Of a DNA stretch of 6,519 nt, positions 1 to 6,054 are shown piece after piece. The position numbers were made by a program, and so were the translations under genes. The first letter of the stretch is position 1, and each line of letters starts with the position of its first letter. The stretch comes from Psychrobacter sp. UBA5136 (lineage in GTDB: Bacteria > Pseudomonadota > Gammaproteobacteria > Pseudomonadales > Moraxellaceae): positions 7,049-13,567 of the forward strand of contig NZ_DHYG01000010.1 in NCBI RefSeq assembly GCF_002414005.1. Reading direction: 5' to 3'. The notes beneath the pieces were generated by a model that did no database searches, was not told the origin of the DNA, and saw nothing but the letters and a program-made list of their open reading frames with translations.

Positions 1-168
1 TTTAGGATATTTTGACTATAGCTTCTCATAAAGAAACCACACGGTCGGTATTTTACAGAAATACATCAGCAATGTGAAGGGCAGGTATGTATCTAGGTTT
101 TTCAGAACATTGTTTTAATTATTTTTTATACTTTAGATAAAGTTATCTTAAATAACGTCGACCATGCT

Positions 169-200
169 AACAAGGGAACATGATCAGCGCCTTGTTTTTA
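169..200 (+). terminator. Candidate plus-strand terminator
   Basis: AACAAGG (169-175) pairs with CCTTGTT (190-196) across a 14-base loop and is followed by TTTA, giving a run of five T at 195-199. The stem has seven pairs, three of them G-C, so it is modest. It could end a plus-strand gene lying left of the window, but that gene is not visible. The minus-strand cupin transcript would cross it in the other orientation. Confidence 0.3.
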
Positions 201-202
201 AT

Positions 203-253
203 AAAAAAAATAATGAGCCAATCACTTTAGCCGCCACTAATAATCGCTAAAGT
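203..253 (-). terminator. Candidate terminator of the cupin gene
   Basis: An 8-base perfect inverted repeat, ACTTTAGC (224-231) and GCTAAAGT (246-253), lies 12 bases past the cupin stop codon. On the minus strand it is followed, after a 13-base gap, by a run of eight T (the A run at 203-210). The position suits a terminator. The gap between stem and T-run is longer than usual, so the call is tentative. Confidence 0.35.
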
Positions 254-265
254 CGCCGTTGCACA

Positions 266-964
266 CTATCTTTCTTCACTTTTAGCGCCGATTATTTTAG
301 ACAAATGACCAGTTTTAAGATAAACCTTAGCGCCCTTTGCGCCTGCTTTTATTTGCGGTATGGCAGCTACGGGCAAGCGTATCCAACCACCGCGAGTATA
401 AGTTTTAGCGTCATCTGCTAGTTCAGAATCTATCAGTTCGCCGCCCAATACCAGTATCTCTGCGCCGCCTTTTACTGCTTCGGTAAATAGTATTTCATTG
501 GCATTTAAACGTTGTAAGCTGACTTGTTCGTCAGCGTCTGAAAATAAATGACAAATATCACGTTTGCCCTGCGTTTGCCAATTTGCCGCATCATTGGTAT
601 CGATGGCGACGTAACGCGTCTCTGCTGCGGGCATTTGCCAAAGCTTGACAAAAATAACCGCGCCCTCATCACTATAAGGCTGGTGGCCAGAGTTTGGCGG
701 ATTGCGTAAATACCAGCCCGCTGGACAATCGCTATTGTCCGCCGAAAAAGTGCCAGACAAGACCAAAATCTCCTCGCCGCCCGGATGCAAATGATGCGGG
801 AAATACGAATTGGGCGCATAGCGCACGATACTGGTTGCACGCGCTTTTTCTGCGCCAACGCGGTCGAGCATGACGCGCTCGACGCCGCTTTGCGGTGAGG
901 GCACCCATTGATAGTGTTTGGGCGCCAATGTTGCACGGCGGGTAAAATCTGCATTAATCAGCAT
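266..964 (-). CDS. ChrR-like bicupin domain protein
   Basis: A 232-residue soluble protein with two cupin folds and no signal peptide. The first cupin (about residues 35-115) fits the classic motif exactly: H58-x-H60-x3-E64-x6-G71, then PPNSGH ending in H94. H58, H60, E64 and H94 should therefore bind a metal, typically Zn, Mn or Fe. The HHLHPGGEE and RNPPNSGH segments are typical of the cupin domain of the anti-sigma factor ChrR. The second cupin (about 133-225) has lost the metal histidines. ChrR itself carries an N-terminal zinc anti-sigma domain next to an ECF sigma gene; both are absent here, so an anti-sigma role is unlikely. The start at 964 is supported by GGAG (complement of 973-976) eight bases upstream. 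Transcription is divergent from sotB. The substrate is unknown; sensing or detoxifying a reactive compound is only a guess. Confidence 0.9.
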   Translation of the reverse strand: MLINADFTRRATLAPKHYQWVPSPQSGVERVMLDRVGAEKARATSIVRYAPNSYFPHHLHPGGEEILVLSGTFSADNSDCPAGWYLRNPPNSGHQPYSDEGAVIFVKLWQMPAAETRYVAIDTNDAANWQTQGKRDICHLFSDADEQVSLQRLNANEILFTEAVKGGAEILVLGGELIDSELADDAKTYTRGGWIRLPVAAIPQIKAGAKGAKVYLKTGHLSKIIGAKSEER

Positions 965-999
965 ACAATGGACTCCAAAGACAAGGTTTAATGGTTTAG

Positions 1000-1028
1000 A
1001 TTATCAACTGATTTATCTGCTTTGACAA
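1000..1028 (-). promoter_or_regulatory. Sigma-70 promoter of the cupin gene
   Basis: On the minus strand TTGTCA (complement of 1023-1028) and GATAAT (complement of 1000-1005) are separated by exactly 17 bases. Each hexamer differs from consensus at one position. Transcription would start near 993, about 29 bases before the cupin start codon, leaving room for the GGAG ribosome-binding site. This is the best promoter match I found in the window. Confidence 0.7.
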
Positions 1029-1045
1029 ATAGGCTAGCGTTGTCA
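1023..1045. promoter_or_regulatory. Palindromic candidate operator over the cupin -35 box
   Basis: TGACAA (1023-1028) and TTGTCA (1040-1045) form a perfect 6-base dyad with an 11-base spacer. The left arm is the -35 hexamer of the cupin promoter. The geometry would suit a dimeric repressor or activator, but short dyads are common and I cannot name the protein. Confidence 0.3.
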
Positions 1046-1098
1046 TTTCTAAAAAATGGTGTAATGCTTAGGCTATTTTTTTTAATTTATTTGGGTGA

Positions 1099-1126
1099 TT
1101 GTTAAGTTATCTATCAATTTTATACT
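1099..1126 (+). promoter_or_regulatory. Candidate promoter of sotB
   Basis: TTGTTA (1099-1104) and TATACT (1121-1126) are spaced by 16 bases, a fair sigma-70 match. Transcription would start near 1133 and leave a leader of roughly 180 bases before the sotB ATG. That is long, so a second promoter closer to the gene cannot be excluded. Confidence 0.45.
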
Positions 1127-1315
1127 AAAGTAAGTTGCTAGCAGATAAATATTTAGGAGTGAAAACCTTCTCTAATTATGCTAATTATCAAAAAATTACT
1201 TTAACTGCTGCGACTGACTTGCTATCTTGCCCCCCTTCTTCCCATCAGTACCTATTTCCGCCTTTTTTTAAGCTAACTTTCTTCATTAGCGCCTTTTTTA
1301 TTTGTGTTGAACTTT
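1127..1315 (+). other. Long sotB leader without clear ribosome-binding site
   Basis: This untranslated stretch is rich in pyrimidines, especially at 1218-1300 with a C6 run and several T runs. A good AGGAG (1155-1159) is present, but no start codon lies at a usable distance from it. A TTG-initiated frame (1135-1326) overlaps the start of sotB, but its composition is not convincing as protein. I see no riboswitch that I recognise. Confidence 0.45.
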
Positions 1316-2515
1316 ATGAAACCTAACATTGAGGTGAGCGCCGATGCTCGCCGAGCTCAGTATTTTCAAGTATTTTTGATGGGCGTCAGCGCCTTTATTA
1401 TGAATACCACAGAATTTGTCCCCGTTGCCCTATTAAGTGACATTGCCCAAGATTTTTCTATCACTACGGCTGAGACTGGCTGGATGTTGACGCTGTATGC
1501 GTGGATTGTCGCGGCGATGTCATTGCCATTGATGCTGCTCACCAGTCGCTTTGAGCGTAAAAGCTTACTCCTAGCATTGTTTACGGTTTTTATTGCCAGT
1601 CATGTGCTATCGGTATTTGCATGGAGCTTTGATATATTGCTGATTAGCCGCGTCGGGATAGCGCTCTCGCACGCCATATTTTGGTCAATCACAGCAGCGA
1701 TTGCGATACGCGTGGCACCGGAAGGCAAAAAAGCGCTGGCACTTAGCGTGCTTGCAACCGGCACGTCATTGGCGATGGTGCTTGGTGTGCCATTAGGGCG
1801 CTTAGTTGGCCAATGGTTTGGCTGGCGCGCAACCTTTGGCGGCATCGGGGTGATTGCTTTTATAGTGTTTATCTTGCAAGCAAGGCTCTTACCAAGGTTG
1901 CCAAGCATGTTTGAAGGCTCTTTTAGAAAAATTCCAGAATTGCTTAAAAATCCCTTGTTGGTCTGCCTATACCTGCTTATTTTACTGGTCTTTACCGCCC
2001 ACTATACGGCTTATTCTTATATCGAGCCCTTTATGCGCCAAGTCGGGGCCATCAGTGAAAACGCCGCCACTTTTATATTGCTTTTGTTTGGGGTGGCAGG
2101 GATTGCGGGCAGTGTGATATTCAGCCGCTGGGGCGATCGATTTAATACCAGGTTGATGCTGATATCGACGATATTAATGCTGCTATCTATGCTGGTGCTA
2201 TTGTTTGCCGTGACATCCATCTGGGCGCTGAGTTTCATTGCATTACTGTGGGGCGCGGCGCTTATGCTGCTGATTATCTCCATGCAAGCCAAAGTCATCA
2301 TGGTCGATGTGACGGCGCAAGACATGCTGATGTCGATGTTCTCAGGCATTATCAATTTAGGCATTGGCGCAGGAGCGCTGTTTGGTGGCTATGCGGTGAC
2401 GCATATTTCCATATCAAGCGTCGGCTACGTCGGCGCGGCCATCGCTAGTGTGGCGCTGCTGCTGATGTTATTTATGATCAAGCGCTTTCCTGAATTAAGT
2501 AGAAGACTTGGTTAA
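1316..2515 (+). CDS. sotB: SotB-type MFS efflux transporter
   Basis: An inner-membrane major facilitator protein of 399 residues, very like Escherichia coli SotB (YdeA, 396 residues), which exports sugars such as arabinose and IPTG by proton antiport. Recognisable family segments are NTTEFVP in the first helix (residues 30-36), SHAIFWSITAA in the fourth, the motif C-like LGVPLGRLVGQWFGWR, TAHYTAYSYIEPF in the seventh, and FSGIINLGIGAGALFGG near the tenth. Hydrophobic segments fit 12 membrane helices with a short charged N-terminus. I prefer ATG 1316, which gives a near-family length; an in-frame GTG at 1304 would add four residues. Neither start has a good Shine-Dalgarno sequence, which suggests weak translation. 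The gene is divergent from the cupin gene and convergent with arfB. The real substrate here may differ; drug or metabolite export is possible. Confidence 0.92.
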   Translation: MKPNIEVSADARRAQYFQVFLMGVSAFIMNTTEFVPVALLSDIAQDFSITTAETGWMLTLYAWIVAAMSLPLMLLTSRFERKSLLLALFTVFIASHVLSVFAWSFDILLISRVGIALSHAIFWSITAAIAIRVAPEGKKALALSVLATGTSLAMVLGVPLGRLVGQWFGWRATFGGIGVIAFIVFILQARLLPRLPSMFEGSFRKIPELLKNPLLVCLYLLILLVFTAHYTAYSYIEPFMRQVGAISENAATFILLLFGVAGIAGSVIFSRWGDRFNTRLMLISTILMLLSMLVLLFAVTSIWALSFIALLWGAALMLLIISMQAKVIMVDVTAQDMLMSMFSGIINLGIGAGALFGGYAVTHISISSVGYVGAAIASVALLLMLFMIKRFPELSRRLG

Positions 2516-2549
2516 GCAGAAGGCTTGGTTAATTAGAAATATGAATTAA
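2499..2549 (+). repeat. 17-base tandem repeat across the sotB stop
   Basis: Two adjacent 17-base units (2499-2515 and 2516-2532) match at 15 of 17 positions, sharing AGAAG-CTTGGTTAA. A third, much degraded unit may follow (2533-2549). The first unit encodes the last residues and TAA stop of sotB, so the sotB end appears to have been duplicated into the untranslated region. Confidence 0.55.
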
Positions 2550-2560
2550 ATAAGCCTATA

Positions 2561-2600
2561 AAAAATGCCAGCCACTTAAATTTAAGTGAGCTGGCATTTT
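2561..2600. terminator. Bidirectional terminator between sotB and arfB
   Basis: A long hairpin: AAAATGCCAGC and CACTTAAA pair with TTTAAGTG and GCTGGCATTTT, with one bulged A. It gives up to about 19 pairs, flanked by A and T runs that serve both strands. It lies 46 bases after the sotB stop and 48 bases beyond the arfB stop, so it probably ends both convergent transcripts. Confidence 0.85.
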
Positions 2601-2628
2601 GCTATTTGGTTTATTAAAAAATAGCAAA
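2598..2628. terminator. Second hairpin in the convergent terminator region
   Basis: TTTGCTATTT (2598-2607) pairs perfectly with AAATAGCAAA (2619-2628) around an 11-base loop. It abuts the larger hairpin and shares its T-run. For the arfB transcript it would form first. It is AT-rich and may be an accessory terminator or a 3' end stabiliser. Confidence 0.45.
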
Positions 2629-2647
2629 GACAAAAAGAGCCGCTTAT

Positions 2648-3061
2648 TTAAAAATCCACTTTACCACGTAACGCTTTGGTTTTACCGCGTTGGGTTTTTT
2701 CATCGACGCGTTTGCGTTTAGCACTTTTGCTTGGTTTGGTAGGTTTGCGGGTTTTTTGCACATGGGTAGCTTGTAGTATAAAGCTTTGCAGCCGCTCAAG
2801 CGCATCAATTCTATTACGCTCTTGGGTGCGAAACTGCTGCGCTTTAATGATAAGCACGCCTTCTTTGGTGATTCGGCTGTCTTTGCTGTCCAATAAACGC
2901 TGTTTGATAACATTGCTTAAGCTCGAAGCACGAATATCAAAACGCAGATGAATTGCCGAGGAGACTTTATTGACGTTTTGCCCGCCTGCCCCTTGCGCGC
3001 GTATGGCGTTAATCTCCACTTCACTGTCATTTAGGCTAATGCTATTGCTAATAAAAATCAT
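2648..3061 (-). CDS. arfB: Alternative ribosome-rescue factor ArfB
   Basis: A 137-residue peptidyl-tRNA hydrolase of the ArfB (YaeJ, ICT1) family; E. coli ArfB has 140. It enters ribosomes stalled at an mRNA 3' end and releases the nascent chain without a stop codon. The catalytic GGQ is at residues 26-28 within RAQGAGGQNVNKVSSAIHL, the same position as in E. coli. The protein lacks the codon-recognition domain of true release factors. The last 33 residues form the family's Lys/Arg-rich tail (KRKR, KTQRGKTKALRGK), which folds into a helix in the empty mRNA channel. The gene is complete and intact. The ATG at 3061 has only a weak AAGTG upstream. A perfect 10-base inverted repeat lies just ahead of it. 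It converges with sotB and is divergent from the uvrA2-like gene, so it appears monocistronic. Confidence 0.95.
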   Translation of the reverse strand: MIFISNSISLNDSEVEINAIRAQGAGGQNVNKVSSAIHLRFDIRASSLSNVIKQRLLDSKDSRITKEGVLIIKAQQFRTQERNRIDALERLQSFILQATHVQKTRKPTKPSKSAKRKRVDEKTQRGKTKALRGKVDF

Positions 3062-3077
3062 AAAACACTTTTATAAA

Positions 3078-3117
3078 TCATTGATAAATATGGCTAATAA
3101 TAAAGCATTATCAATGA
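3078..3117. repeat. 10-base inverted repeat upstream of arfB
   Basis: TCATTGATAA (3078-3087) and TTATCAATGA (3108-3117) are perfect reverse complements across a 20-base loop, starting 17 bases upstream of the arfB start codon. The repeat may be an operator, or a hairpin in the arfB leader if transcription starts beyond 3117. Promoter hexamers for arfB are only weak matches (TTATAAA close to the gene), so I cannot choose between these. Confidence 0.45.
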
Positions 3118-3207
3118 ACACGCCAGCTGCCAGCTTAACCACTGCCGACAGACAACATCTTTTAAAAATCTCATCATTTCTTCTAAATGTTATCGTTTGA
3201 CGTTGCT

Positions 3208-3293
3208 ATGTCTCTTCTCTGTCTGTAAAGCGTAAGCCTGCATAGGGATTTGATTTTAAGGTGATAGGATGGCTTTAAATACAGACAGTTTTT
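3208..3293 (+). promoter_or_regulatory. Attenuator-like leader of the uvrA2-like gene
   Basis: CTGTCTG-TAAAGC (3219-3231) can pair with GCTTTA-aata-CAGACAG (3272-3288): 13 pairs with a 4-base bulge, closed immediately by TTTTT (3289-3293). That resembles a terminator stem ahead of the gene, although the 40-base loop is large. A 6-codon ORF, MSLLCL, starts at 3208 and its TAA (3226-3228) lies inside the left arm. No strong ribosome-binding site precedes it, and no strong upstream promoter was found. A rival weak promoter, TTGATT (3250-3255) with TTTAAA (3274-3279), would start transcription after the left arm and exclude attenuation. Confidence 0.3.
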
Positions 3294-3314
3294 AGTCAAA
3301 GGAATAAGCGTTAT

Positions 3315-5882
3315 ATGACGACCCATAATAAGAAATCTAATCATAATAAACCTCAAACCTCTTTTGTAAATAATAACATCGCCGCTGATGAAAGCATTCA
3401 AGTCAGGGGTGCGCGGGTGCATAATTTAAAAAACGTCGATGTTGATTTACCACGTAATGCCTTAGTTGTTTTTACCGGTATATCAGGCTCAGGCAAATCG
3501 TCACTAGCGTTTGGCACCTTGTTTGCTGAGTCGCAGCGCCGTTATCTGGATTCGGTATCGCCTTATGCCAGGCGCTTGATTGACCAAGTTGGTGAGCCTG
3601 ATGTCGATGCGATAGAAGGCTTGCCGCCTGCCGTCGCGCTGCAACAACAGCGCGGTACGCCGTCGGTACGCTCATCGGTTGGCAGCGTAACCACGATTTC
3701 AAACGGACTGCGCATGCTGTACTCGCGAGCGGGCGAATACCCTGCTGGGCAAGAAATGCTCTATGCCGACGCCTTTTCGCCAAATACGCCAGAAGGGGCT
3801 TGCCCCACGTGCTCGGGCATAGGCCGCGTGTTTGAAGTCACAGAAGACTTGCTTGTGCCTGACAAGACAAAAACTATTCGAGAACGCGCCATTGCTGCTT
3901 GGCCACCGGCATGGCAAGGGCAAAACTTTAGCCGAATACTGACCACACTTGGCTACGATATCGACAAAACTTGGCACACCTTACCCAAGGAGACGCGCGA
4001 TTGGATTTTATTTACCGATGAAACGCCAGAAGTGCCGGTTTATCCAGAATACAATCTCGAGCAAGTACGCGAGGCGATTAAAAAAGGTGAAAAACCCAAC
4101 TATAAAGGCACCTATGCCAGTGCAAAAAACTTCGTTTTACATTCTTTTGCGACGACTCAAAGTCCACGTACCAAAAAACGCGTGGCACAGTTTATGCAAA
4201 TCTCAGAATGCCCAAGCTGCCATGGCAAAAAACTTAAAAAAGAGTCGCTGTCGGTTAATTTTGCGGGGCTTGATATTGGCGAAATATCACAATTAACCTT
4301 GACTGAATTGGCGCTTAAACTTCATGATGCCGCCAATAAACAACTCAGCGATGATGTGCCTGACCGCGAAAAAGCTATCGTTGCCAAGCGTATTGCCAGC
4401 GATATTTTATCGCGCGTGGAAGCGTTAACCAGACTTGGACTAGGCTACTTATCGCTTGAACGTACCACGCCTACCTTATCGCCCGGCGAATTACAGCGCT
4501 TACGGCTTGGCACCCAAATTCGCTCTAAACTATTTGGCGTGGTTTATGTACTCGATGAACCATCAGCTGGCCTACATCCTGCCGACACGCAGGCGTTATT
4601 AAGTGCGCTCGATGAGCTGGTAGCGGCGGGTAACTCATTGTTCATTGTTGAGCATGATGTCAGCGTTATTCGCCACGCCGATTGGATAGTAGATGTCGGA
4701 CCAAAAGCAGGTCGTTATGGCGGTGAAATCATATACAGCGGTCCTATCGAAGGCTTGCGCGATATCTCTGATTCCTATACGGGACAATATCTCTTTAGTT
4801 CTGACGCAGCAAAGCAAAAATCAAAAAGCCACACGCCAAGAAAGATTGGTAATTGGCTAAAACTTGCTAATATTGAGCGCAACAATCTACATGGTTTAGA
4901 TGTGGCATTTCCTTTAGGGGTATTAACCACAGTGACGGGCGTCTCTGGTTCAGGGAAATCAAGCTTGGTCAGTCAAGCGCTGGTTGAACTGGTTCATAAT
5001 GCATTGGGACAAAAAACCGTGATTGAAGCGCCCACGGATGAAGCGGCTTTACTGGAGCAGGAGCAAGAAACACCAGTGGGCGGAGAGATAGTCAGCGGTA
5101 TGGCGCACATCAAACGCTTAGTCACCGTTGACCAAAAAGCCATCGGGCGTACACCGCGCTCAAATCTAGCGACTTATACTGGGCTGTTTGATCATGTGCG
5201 CAAGTTATTTGCCGCCACCAAAGAAGCAAAAGCAAGACACTATGATGCCGGACGTTTTTCATTTAACGTGAAAAAAGGTCGTTGCCCAAATTGCGAGGGC
5301 GTTGGTTTTGTCAGCGTTGAGCTGCTGTTTTTGCCAAGTGTTTACTCGCCTTGCCAAGTTTGCCATGGCCAGCGCTACAACGATGAAACCCTAGAGATTA
5401 CTTATCACGGTAAAAATATCGCTGAAGTGCTCGATTTAACGGTCGAATCCGCTTCTGAATTTTTTGTCGATGACGCCCCGATTATGCACGCATTGGATGC
5501 CTTGCTAAAAGTTGGGCTTGGCTATTTACGACTTGGGCAACCAGCGACCGAGTTGTCCGGCGGCGAGGCACAGCGTATTAAGCTTGCTACCGAACTGCAG
5601 CGGACGCAGCGCGGCGATACGCTATATGTGCTCGATGAACCAACGACTGGCCTACATCCTTCTGATGTCGCGATGCTAATGGCGCAGTTAAACGGGCTGG
5701 TCGAAACGGGTAATACGGTGATTATGGTTGAGCATGATATGCAAGTCGCGAGCAACAGCGATTGGATTATCGATATGGGACCGGGAGCTGGCGATGAAGG
5801 CGGTCTTATCGTCGCTGAGGGCACGCCTAAAGAGGTAGCTGAGTCGAAAAAAAGTCGTACCGCGCCTTTTTTATTCACTTAG
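3315..5882 (+). CDS. uvrA2: Class II UvrA-like excinuclease ATPase
   Basis: An 855-residue cytoplasmic DNA-binding ABC ATPase with two nucleotide-binding halves. First half: Walker A GISGSGKSS (55-63), zinc module C163/C166 with C299/C302, signature LSPGELQ (388-394), Walker B YVLDEP (411-416), H447. Second half: Walker A GVSGSGKSS (542-550), IGRTPRSN (610-617), zinc module C657/C660 with C680/C683, signature LSGGEAQR (747-754), Walker B (771-776), H807. E. coli UvrA has 940 residues. The roughly 115-residue UvrB-binding domain that should lie between about residues 140 and 160 is missing, which defines class II (UvrA2) proteins; this is unlikely to be the cell's only UvrA. Some class II proteins protect against DNA-binding drugs or damage, but the role here is inferred. 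An acidic insert of about 20 residues (571-590) follows Walker A2. AAAGGA (3298-3303) supports the start. Confidence 0.93.
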   Translation: MTTHNKKSNHNKPQTSFVNNNIAADESIQVRGARVHNLKNVDVDLPRNALVVFTGISGSGKSSLAFGTLFAESQRRYLDSVSPYARRLIDQVGEPDVDAIEGLPPAVALQQQRGTPSVRSSVGSVTTISNGLRMLYSRAGEYPAGQEMLYADAFSPNTPEGACPTCSGIGRVFEVTEDLLVPDKTKTIRERAIAAWPPAWQGQNFSRILTTLGYDIDKTWHTLPKETRDWILFTDETPEVPVYPEYNLEQVREAIKKGEKPNYKGTYASAKNFVLHSFATTQSPRTKKRVAQFMQISECPSCHGKKLKKESLSVNFAGLDIGEISQLTLTELALKLHDAANKQLSDDVPDREKAIVAKRIASDILSRVEALTRLGLGYLSLERTTPTLSPGELQRLRLGTQIRSKLFGVVYVLDEPSAGLHPADTQALLSALDELVAAGNSLFIVEHDVSVIRHADWIVDVGPKAGRYGGEIIYSGPIEGLRDISDSYTGQYLFSSDAAKQKSKSHTPRKIGNWLKLANIERNNLHGLDVAFPLGVLTTVTGVSGSGKSSLVSQALVELVHNALGQKTVIEAPTDEAALLEQEQETPVGGEIVSGMAHIKRLVTVDQKAIGRTPRSNLATYTGLFDHVRKLFAATKEAKARHYDAGRFSFNVKKGRCPNCEGVGFVSVELLFLPSVYSPCQVCHGQRYNDETLEITYHGKNIAEVLDLTVESASEFFVDDAPIMHALDALLKVGLGYLRLGQPATELSGGEAQRIKLATELQRTQRGDTLYVLDEPTTGLHPSDVAMLMAQLNGLVETGNTVIMVEHDMQVASNSDWIIDMGPGAGDEGGLIVAEGTPKEVAESKKSRTAPFLFT

Positions 5883-5949
5883 CATGGCTATAGAAAAACA
5901 AAGTTAGGGTAACAAAAAACAGCGTTGCTTAATAATAAGAACCGAATAA

Positions 5950-5984
5950 AAAACCGCATGACTATTAAAGTTGCGGCTTTTTAT
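5950..5984 (+). terminator. Terminator of the uvrA2-like gene
   Basis: CCGCA (5954-5958) pairs with TGCGG (5972-5976) around a 13-base loop, with an A run before it and CTTTTTATTT after it. It lies about 70 bases past the uvrA2-like stop codon. The stem is short but GC-rich, and the T-run position is typical. Confidence 0.7.
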
Positions 5985-6021
5985 TTCTAAATATCGATTT
6001 TTTAAATATGTATTGGGGCTG

Positions 6022-6047
6022 TCCTAGATAAGTAAAATTATTTAGGA
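6022..6047 (+). promoter_or_regulatory. Hairpin masking the transposase ribosome-binding site
   Basis: TCCTAGATAA (6022-6031) can pair with TTATTTAGGA (6038-6047) around a 6-base loop: ten pairs, one of them G-U. The AGGA at 6044-6047 is the transposase Shine-Dalgarno sequence, seven bases before the ATG. RNA reading in from outside would hide it in the stem. A TAAAAT (6033-6038) could be a -10 box for an internal start beyond the left arm, but its -35 is poor. Confidence 0.45.
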
Positions 6048-6054
6048 TAGCACT

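Larger units (their letters stand above)
1..265. other. Left flanking non-coding region
   Basis: No convincing gene is visible here. All three plus-strand frames entering from the left edge stop within about 40 bases, and the only short ORF with an acceptable ribosome-binding site (ATG at 87) has about 17 codons. The stretch is AT-rich. It contains a near-perfect AT-rich palindrome, AGATAA-AG-TTATCT (135-148), and two hairpins listed separately. It probably separates the minus-strand cupin gene from an unseen gene to the left. Confidence 0.6.
1011..1150. repeat. Paired 11-base inverted repeat between cupin and sotB
   Basis: ATTTATCTGCT (1011-1021) recurs as its exact reverse complement AGCAGATAAAT (1140-1150). 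The left copy lies in the spacer of the cupin promoter. The right copy lies just after the predicted sotB transcription start. The centres are 129 bases apart. A shared operator for the divergent pair is an inference from position alone; no regulator gene is present in the window. Confidence 0.4.

Noticed and set aside
1..10. TTTAGGATA at the left edge resembles TTTAGGATAG near the insertion-sequence end at 6041-6050
   Set aside because: Only nine shared bases, with no terminal GGGGCTGTCC nearby, so it does not show a second IS copy.
1135..1326. 63-codon TTG-initiated frame overlapping the sotB start
   Set aside because: TTG start with no suitable ribosome-binding site, low-complexity Phe/Pro-rich translation and overlap with sotB in another frame. 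More likely leader sequence.
1913..2448. Alternative-frame ORFs inside sotB
   Set aside because: They are shadows of a well-recognised transporter gene and have no coding features of their own.
3078..3117. Possible Fur box upstream of arfB because of GATAAT-like elements
   Set aside because: The match to the Fur consensus is weak, and the arms are spaced too far apart for a Fur site.
3090..3200. 36-residue ORF starting MANNKALSMNTPAASL between arfB and the uvrA2-like gene
   Set aside because: No ribosome-binding site and no recognisable family. It could be a decayed remnant, but the sequence alone does not support a gene.
3472..3977. Minus-strand ORFs inside the uvrA2-like gene
   Set aside because: Arg/Ala-rich translations opposite a conserved ATPase; no ribosome-binding sites or family resemblance.
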